From positions 1 to 34,250 of the forward strand of contig QQSJ01000111.1 in assembly GCA_003602635.1 (NCBI GenBank): 34,250 nt of DNA, written 5' to 3'. The translations under genes and the position numbers were made by a program. Below the pieces are notes generated by a model, which ran no database searches, was not told the DNA's origin, and saw only the letters and a program-made list of their open reading frames with translations. This stretch comes from Candidatus Poseidoniales archaeon. GTDB lineage: Archaea > Thermoplasmatota > Poseidoniia > Poseidoniales > Poseidoniaceae. How positions within the stretch are numbered: the first letter of the stretch is position 1; each line of letters opens with the position of its first letter. Positions 29,901 through 34,250 of this stretch are shown in pieces.

Positions 29901-32183
29901 GAGGCCTTGTGGCACGTCGAAGGTCTGCGAAACGCTGGCGACCGAAGCACCGGCCATGGAGAGGGGTTGGCATGTCCCAAGGACGGCCCGGTTCAATGCG
30001 GTGATTTCCCAATCCTCGAGGGCCGAGGACCACACCGCAACCTCGTCGATCATGCCTTCGAAATGCGTGCTTCCGGCGCGGTTGACGCCCAGGCGGTACC
30101 GTTCGATGTCGTTGACGGCCCCGCTGGGTTGTTGATGGGTGTCGACCAACACACCGTCCGCATAGAGCCGCACTTCCCCGCCGTCGAAAACGGTGACCAG
30201 ATGCGTCCAGCGCTGAGCATCGATCGGTCCAAACGCGTGAGTCTGGTTGTTGTGAAAGCGCCATTCGCCGCTGAACACGGCGTGCTGGAAAGAGGCGTTC
30301 GCTCCGGCGTTGTTGGACACGGCGAAGGTGCTCGCGTAATCCGGCAGACCGGTTGAGTTCGCCCAGACCCATTGGCTGACGGTGAAATCTCCCGTCCAAT
30401 CCTCAACGTCCACGTCGAGGTAATCGTCGGTGCCGTCAAACCACAAGCAACCGCCGTCCACGCACGAGCGCCAATTGCCGTTGTCCATCCCATAAGCGGT
30501 CAGGTTCGCGTCGCCGACAGCGTCCAGCACGGAGGAACCGGTCCCGTCTTCGAAGGACCAGTGATGTTCCAACGTGCTGGCCGATGGCATCCAATCCCCG
30601 GACACCAAGAAGGCGCTTGGCGGCACGGGCGTTTTGCTCATGTTGGCGGTGGACCACGCCAACTTCAGACCATGTGGACCTCCGCCCTGGTAGAATTCAA
30701 TGCGCAGGTCGTAGAGGCCGGCCTCCAAGTCGACCCAGCCGGTTCGTTCAACCATCCCGTGCATGCCGTGGTTGGTGACGATGCTGTCTCCGTCGATCCA
30801 CAGCTCTGTGCCGTCGTCGCTGGTCAGGTGGAAGGTCCAATTGTCCGTCCATGGGACGTCGATCAGGCCGGAAAATCGAGCGCCCCAGTTGTGCTTGAAA
30901 CGGTCGTCAAGGCCGGGATAAGGCTGGCCTGATGAGCCGTAATCGAGGTCCGATTCAACTCGCGCATGGTCGGGTGCCCGGTCGATGAGCGTGGGCATCG
31001 CTCCCGACGGGATGTTGACGCCCCCTTCGTTGTCGAAGAATTCGCCGTGCAGGCCGGCTGTGCCGTTGCCCGGGAACTGGCTGCAGTTGGCCACGACCTC
31101 AAGCGCCATCCCGCCTGAACCTCCTCGCTTCACGTCGCTCCAAGACCAACCAAAGGATTCCCCGGCCCCTGGTGCGGTTGCGCTGACCTCCCAGAGCGCT
31201 CGGCCGCTGGAGGTGGTGGCATCCGCCGTCTCGAACCCTTGGTTGGGCAGGAAATTCTCAGCCCAAGCTCCGTCGTTGCTGCCCCACGAGGCATACCCCA
31301 TCACGTTGGAGAGGTTGGTCAGGAAGGTCGACGTCTCGTCAAAGAGCACGTCGATGCCATGCGTTTGGTTGAGCGTGGCGTTGGCCACGTAGAGGTCGTC
31401 GTTCCAGAACTTGTAGCCCGAACCGTTGCGGTTGGTGGCCAGATCCAACACGTGCGTGCCACGCTCACCGAGGCTGCCGTTGGCCTTCTCGATGAGGCCG
31501 AGGGCGGTTTCAACGGTGTATCCGGTCAGTCGGGTGACCAGGAAGAACCCCTGATCGTCTCGGTTGAAGCGCTCCATCGGCCCACCGGACAACGGCCCGT
31601 AGCTGTGCGTGTCCCACCAGTCCTGACCGATGCTGCCGTTGTACGCCCCACCAACGAGGGACAACTCCTGGTCGAAACTGGCCTTGTGGTTGCCTCCTGA
31701 GACCCGAAGAGGGATGCCCTTGGTGGTGACCAAGTAATTCAGCGAGGACGAGGTGTTGCGCTCCAGCAGCATCGTTCGGAAGGGATCCTCGAAATGCGTT
31801 TGGAAGGCCTGACGGTTGATGGTCTCGGACGTGGGCACGTCGCTTCCGTTGAAGATGAACACCCGGTCTTCGCTGATGTTCCTGGCCGAAACAAAGGCCC
31901 AGCCGATCGTCCGGCTGGCCTCTGAATTGTTGTTGATGAGGACGCCCACGTCGCTGTAGTCCAACACGGTGAGCAGGTCAAACTCACCGGGAACGGCCAC
32001 GTCCACCCACGGCGTCTGATTCCACACGTCGGACGATGTGCTTGCTTGGAAGCCCGAAAAGAGGGACGTGAGGCTTGACGAAGCAGACGGTTCCTCCTCG
32101 TGCCCACCGGTCACGACCGAGGGAGGGCACAAGGGCACCAGAAACAGGGTCAACACCGCGAGGACAACCCATCCTCGCCGCAT
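26937..32183 (-). CDS. Giant multidomain surface protein: TIGR03790-like, CBM-like, PA14, LamG, Ig-like domains, membrane anchor
   Basis: 1748 residues with a signal peptide (1-25). Residues 55-305 match the first half of TIGR03790-type proteins (LVTTKGIPLR, MGYASWGSNDGAW). The second half is at 856-950 (SIAETAVSTGGRSF, VKGYVYEPYLTAVG, VVVGDPKMAPY). Between them lie a CBM4_9-like start (NQGFE, 314-370), a PA14 domain (377-525, SDDGTELWIDGD), a LamG/concanavalin-like domain (538-735, WFDGTDDYLDV) and a CBM-like end (740-851, LHLDDVLL). CARDB or Ig-like modules fill 960-1640. A helix at about 1654-1672 anchors it, and a 76-residue cytoplasmic tail ends with two PEGWS units (1711 and 1728). PA14 and LamG modules bind carbohydrate, so a role in glycan contact is likely. 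TIGR03790 has no known activity. MC1 lies downstream. Confidence 0.82.
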   Translation of the reverse strand: MRRGWVVLAVLTLFLVPLCPPSVVTGGHEEEPSASSSLTSLFSGFQASTSSDVWNQTPWVDVAVPGEFDLLTVLDYSDVGVLINNNSEASRTIGWAFVSARNISEDRVFIFNGSDVPTSETINRQAFQTHFEDPFRTMLLERNTSSSLNYLVTTKGIPLRVSGGNHKASFDQELSLVGGAYNGSIGQDWWDTHSYGPLSGGPMERFNRDDQGFFLVTRLTGYTVETALGLIEKANGSLGERGTHVLDLATNRNGSGYKFWNDDLYVANATLNQTHGIDVLFDETSTFLTNLSNVMGYASWGSNDGAWAENFLPNQGFETADATTSSGRALWEVSATAPGAGESFGWSWSDVKRGGSGGMALEVVANCSQFPGNGTAGLHGEFFDNEGGVNIPSGAMPTLIDRAPDHARVESDLDYGSSGQPYPGLDDRFKHNWGARFSGLIDVPWTDNWTFHLTSDDGTELWIDGDSIVTNHGMHGMVERTGWVDLEAGLYDLRIEFYQGGGPHGLKLAWSTANMSKTPVPPSAFLVSGDWMPSASTLEHHWSFEDGTGSSVLDAVGDANLTAYGMDNGNWRSCVDGGCLWFDGTDDYLDVDVEDWTGDFTVSQWVWANSTGLPDYASTFAVSNNAGANASFQHAVFSGEWRFHNNQTHAFGPIDAQRWTHLVTVFDGGEVRLYADGVLVDTHQQPSGAVNDIERYRLGVNRAGSTHFEGMIDEVAVWSSALEDWEITALNRAVLGTCQPLSMAGASVASVSQTFDVPQGLEEHAWMALAHGRRSGTAHGSYDVTVEGLDAQGQVLSTNTSSSRTTTTSWGTDVTRFRPDPAATQLRVTVNFDVVPTSVDGALHLDDVLLRAVRPSFDWVNGSIAETAVSTGGRSFSWGTDYGQSLVADLLEDGVSSVKGYVYEPYLTAVGSPSVLLDAYATGYSMAEAHAMANQQIGWMGVVVGDPKMAPYANQFHDVRLVDVRNVANVTQGLNATLELVVENHGMSMADGRIEVRDVQGSTLLSSTDITMPAGNLSGSRIILPLNVTVERSGWIDVQIRYLATDAHGEVAVDDNLLLHRFWSNAPPVVLDARCIGQAAYRGDNIICEVEATDDLNVTDVRLEWSVRNDTTNVTSAWEELPLGTSDGRVWWSSLFLPVDAAVIPTGMLDLRAVAMDVSQATATLEVPGVLEVLNAPSSWYGPHVTDVDASPWAGVTLPPGVPFKGLPRDATSTVSACVSDVDHDPVGEAPSLSVQRRDGTAVESVTVEALGEINLNPSLTCSAWNMTLPNGLPLDDLDLVIHAAEEERVRRRYAVDDQAPLVTLSLLDEDGLALDRAVGDGSERLHITYVDLDDDGTGAVGDLIVSWPGQAPRVTPLQINAGTPLVVLEVEAPINPLEDGALVLEVDLAGAHGATVVASLQRDVALTPPTIAQAVLCDERGQADELRFGMEVWFGASVVSSRPLQETVVTIEQEGWRSTAPRWTPGESEASPSPSCAAQVPDDEHAQWFRLRPDRAFVNGEASVGLRATDIDGASSRSVLNLILRHAPPEIGLVTVNSTGVAGDPVTLTADLTDLDGVLGVECALTVADEEGAIVHEGTARVVAFSEEDADLSATWLSLGTVNGTLIQTLRCVDVDDEFDVVEVPVVLAAANRSTEPDDEGGASEAESEAMPLFYLVLPLLLLVTLVTVLLTRSKQASFEEEGVVGVGEADQDALWDHAPSSEATALKRPEGWSAEQYSDWLNGPCPEGWSDAAWDAFVEEQTPLNQ

Positions 32184-32234
32184 GGTCGTTGACCTTCCGT
32201 CAGCGGTTTAGGCGTGTCGGGGTGCCGGGCGTGC

Positions 32235-33002
32235 TTACATCCGGACCTTCTTGCCGCTGATGGCCCGCCAGATGCGTTGCAGGGGGTCGTAGTAGCGGTC
32301 AACGACGCGTTCCTTGAGTTGGATGATGGCGTCGTCGGTGATCTGGATGCCTGCTGGGCAGACCTCGGTGCAGCAGCGGGTGATGTTGCAGTACTCGACG
32401 CCGAATTCCTTGCGGATTTCGGGGATGCGGTCTTCCAGGTCGAGCGGGTGCATTTCGTACTGCGCGAGGCGGACCAAGTTGCGAGGACCTGCAAAGGCGT
32501 CGAACTCTTGGTGGTCCCGCAGGACGTGGCACGTGTTCACGCAGAGGAAGCACTCGATGCACTCGCGGAAGTGCTGCACACGGTGAGCCTCGGTTTGGTT
32601 GAACTTCCAGTTCGCTTCTTCTGGACCATTGATCGGCGCGATGCGCTGAGCCACCTCGTAGTTCCAAGACACGTCGGTGACGAGGTCCTTGATGTGCGGG
32701 AAGGTCTTCATCGGTCGGATTTCGATGGGCTGCCCCTTCGGGGTCTCCTTCACGACGTCCGACATCCGCGTCATGCACATGAGGCGGGGGCGGCCGTTGA
32801 TCTCGGCAGAGCACGAACCACACTTGCCGGCCTTGCAGTTCCACCGCACGGCCAACTCCGGTTCCTGCTCGTACTGAATGCGGTGGACGCAATCGAGGAC
32901 CACCATGCCCTCGTCGAGCTCAATTTCGTAGTCTTGCATGTCGGCGTCGCCGCCGACTCCGCGGGTGACGCGGAAGGCTTGCTTTCGACCTTTCAGGGAC
33001 AT
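32235..33002 (-). CDS. sdhB: Succinate dehydrogenase/fumarate reductase iron-sulfur subunit
   Basis: 255 residues. Four cysteines, Cys56, Cys61, Cys64 and Cys76, hold the [2Fe-2S] cluster in a plant-ferredoxin-like N-terminal domain. CIECFLCVNTCHV (148-160) and CNITRCCTEVCPAGI (205-219) supply ligands for the [4Fe-4S] and [3Fe-4S] clusters. The subunit carries electrons from the flavin of SdhA to quinone at the membrane anchor, on the inner face of the membrane. Its ATG directly follows the stop of sdhA (TGA then ATG, no gap), so the two are translationally coupled. No sdhC or sdhD anchor gene lies downstream; if present they must be upstream of sdhA, outside the window. The next gene downstream, the giant surface protein, starts 51 bases later. 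Confidence 0.96.
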   Translation of the reverse strand: MSLKGRKQAFRVTRGVGGDADMQDYEIELDEGMVVLDCVHRIQYEQEPELAVRWNCKAGKCGSCSAEINGRPRLMCMTRMSDVVKETPKGQPIEIRPMKTFPHIKDLVTDVSWNYEVAQRIAPINGPEEANWKFNQTEAHRVQHFRECIECFLCVNTCHVLRDHQEFDAFAGPRNLVRLAQYEMHPLDLEDRIPEIRKEFGVEYCNITRCCTEVCPAGIQITDDAIIQLKERVVDRYYDPLQRIWRAISGKKVRM

Positions 33003-34250
33003 TCACTTGCCACCTCCTTGCTCTTCGGCGCGTTCTTTGATCATCGCTTTCACTCCGTCAAGCGCCACTTGGAGGTCCTCACGGATGGGTTCAATGCGCT
33101 CCTGTCGGATCTTGATTTCGCCGTCTTCCATCCAGACGATGTTGAGGTGTTGACCCCAGTGGTCCTCGTCGGGCACGGGGAAATCGTCACGGGTGTGACC
33201 GCCGCGGCTTTCTTCTCGGGTCAACGCCGCAAGGGCGGCCACCGTCGAAATATCGGCCATGTTGATCAGGTCGAGGGCTTGATGCCAGCCGGAGTTGTAT
33301 CGGCGGTCGGTGCCGGGGAAACAGGCGTCCGCACGGGCCCGGAAGGCCTTGAGGTCCTCGAGGGATTCTTCCAACTCTTCCTTGGTGCGGATGATGCCAA
33401 CCTTGGCTTGCATCATGTCCCGCATCTCGTCGTAAATCAGGCCAGGGTTCTCGCCCTCGCCGCGCTCGAGCGGTTCGAGCATCGTGGCGATGGCCGCCTT
33501 GACTTGGTCTTCGTCAATGCGAGGTGGAGCAAGGTTCCGGGCACGCTGGGCAGCGTGTTCGCCGGCCCGCTTCCCGAACACGATCAGGTCAGACAGGGAG
33601 TTGCCGCCGAGGCGGTTCGCGCCGTGCAGGCCCGAGGCGACTTCGCCGCAGGCGTAGAGGCCGGGGACGCTGGACTCTTGCGTGAGAGGGTCGACACGGA
33701 CGCCACCCATGACGTAGTGCGCCGTGGGTCCGACTTCCATCATCTCCTCGCTGATGTCCACACCGGCGAGTTCCATGAACTGGTGGTACATCGAGGGGAG
33801 TTTCTTCTGAATGGCTTCCTTTCCACGGTGTGAAATGTCGAGGAAGGCTCCACCGTGCGGTGAACCACGACCTGCTTTGACTTCCTCGTTGATGGCCTTC
33901 GCGACCACGTCGCGGGTCAGCAACTCTGGAGGGCGACGCACGGTGGCGATCTTGCCGCTGACGACTTCCTCCACCCACTTGTCGGATTCCGCGTGGGTCT
34001 CGGCGTGGTCGCCGCGGAACATCTCAGGGACGTAGTCAAACATGAAGCGCTCCATTTCGCTGTTGTACAGCCGACCGCCTTCACCACGCACGCCCTCGGT
34101 CACGAGGATGCCACGCACGCTGGGCGGCCAGACCATGCCGGTCGGGTGGAATTGAACGAACTCCATGTCGCGCAGTTCAGCACCCGCCCACAGAGCAAGG
34201 GCATGACCGTCGCCCGTGTATTCCCAGGAACCTGAGCACACGGTCCAGCA
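33003..34250 (-). CDS. sdhA: Succinate dehydrogenase/fumarate reductase flavoprotein subunit, C-terminal part (5' end outside window)
   Basis: 415 residues are visible; the frame stays open to the window edge, so the FAD-binding N-terminus and its flavin-linking histidine are missing here. Visible motifs are TGDGHALALWAGAELRDMEF, VQFHPTGM, TEGVRGEGG, HYVMGGVRVD, GLYACGE, HGANRLGGNSL and, near the end, SRGGHTRDDFP. These are the substrate-binding and FAD-contacting elements of SdhA/FrdA. The enzyme oxidises succinate to fumarate in the citric acid cycle and passes electrons to SdhB. The following sdhB starts without a gap. The direction in the cell (succinate oxidation or fumarate reduction) cannot be told from the sequence; the nearby superoxide dismutase suggests an aerobic or oxygen-exposed life. 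Confidence 0.96.
   Translation of the reverse strand, partial: CWTVCSGSWEYTGDGHALALWAGAELRDMEFVQFHPTGMVWPPSVRGILVTEGVRGEGGRLYNSEMERFMFDYVPEMFRGDHAETHAESDKWVEEVVSGKIATVRRPPELLTRDVVAKAINEEVKAGRGSPHGGAFLDISHRGKEAIQKKLPSMYHQFMELAGVDISEEMMEVGPTAHYVMGGVRVDPLTQESSVPGLYACGEVASGLHGANRLGGNSLSDLIVFGKRAGEHAAQRARNLAPPRIDEDQVKAAIATMLEPLERGEGENPGLIYDEMRDMMQAKVGIIRTKEELEESLEDLKAFRARADACFPGTDRRYNSGWHQALDLINMADISTVAALAALTREESRGGHTRDDFPVPDEDHWGQHLNIVWMEDGEIKIRQERIEPIREDLQVALDGVKAMIKERAEEQGGGK

Noticed and set aside
32214-33833. Plus-strand 539-residue frame opposite sdhB and sdhA
   Set aside because: Antisense to two conserved enzyme genes; composition is typical of a shadow frame.

Overview
The window is a gene-dense, GC-rich stretch of an archaeal genome. 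Archaeal marks are an S26B-type (Ser/His) signal peptidase, an Hjc-type Holliday junction resolvase, the chromatin protein MC1, a DacZ-like diadenylate cyclase, an Lhr-type helicase, TATA-like boxes about 25 bases before starts, and a tRNA-Ala without an encoded CCA. These sit beside genes that look bacterial or broadly shared (ordinary SerRS, nickel superoxide dismutase, succinate dehydrogenase, an ABA4-like membrane protein). With many very large secreted, membrane-anchored proteins and a high GC content, the best guess is a marine Thermoplasmatota archaeon (Marine Group II, Poseidoniales, or a relative). That placement is inference, not a database result.

Layout. 1-2556 (+): the C-terminal half of an RND/MMPL exporter, a thioredoxin-fold lipoprotein and an ABA4-like (DUF4281) membrane protein. 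2526-6057 (-): serS and a presenilin-type intramembrane protease with a large extracytoplasmic insertion. 6116-7898 (+): folC and a dCMP deaminase-like gene. 7899-10925 (-): an Lhr-like helicase. 11071-12039 (+): a secreted lipoprotein esterase. 12114-12186 (-): tRNA-Ala(CGC). 12293-13051 (+): nickel superoxide dismutase sodN and its maturation peptidase sodX. 13048-18132 (-): a 1694-residue surface protein. 18251-19717 (+): a small membrane protein and signal peptidase I. 19718-20317 (-): a coiled-coil hypothetical protein. 20335-21795 (+): a site-2 protease. 21796-22062: mostly intergenic, with one possible small ORF. 22063-23387: two membrane-anchored orphans. 23494-24949: hjc and a divergent RuvC-fold protein. 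24942-26423 (-): a macro-domain gene followed by a diadenylate cyclase. 26544-26810 (-): MC1. 26937-32183 (-): a 1748-residue multidomain surface protein. 32235-34250 (-): sdhA (cut by the window) and sdhB.

Themes. Four different proteolytic systems occur in about 18 kb: presenilin/A22, M50 S2P, S26B signal peptidase and the S26-like SodX. There is a strong cell-surface component: two giant type-I membrane proteins, two lipoproteins and an exporter. Three neighbour pairs suggest functional modules: sodN-sodX (well established), macro domain plus c-di-AMP synthase (suggestive), and Hjc plus a RuvC-fold protein (suggestive). Intergenic space is minimal, and several convergent genes touch or overlap at their stop codons. 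No rRNA, CRISPR array, insertion sequence or prophage was seen. No gap between genes exceeds 300 bases.
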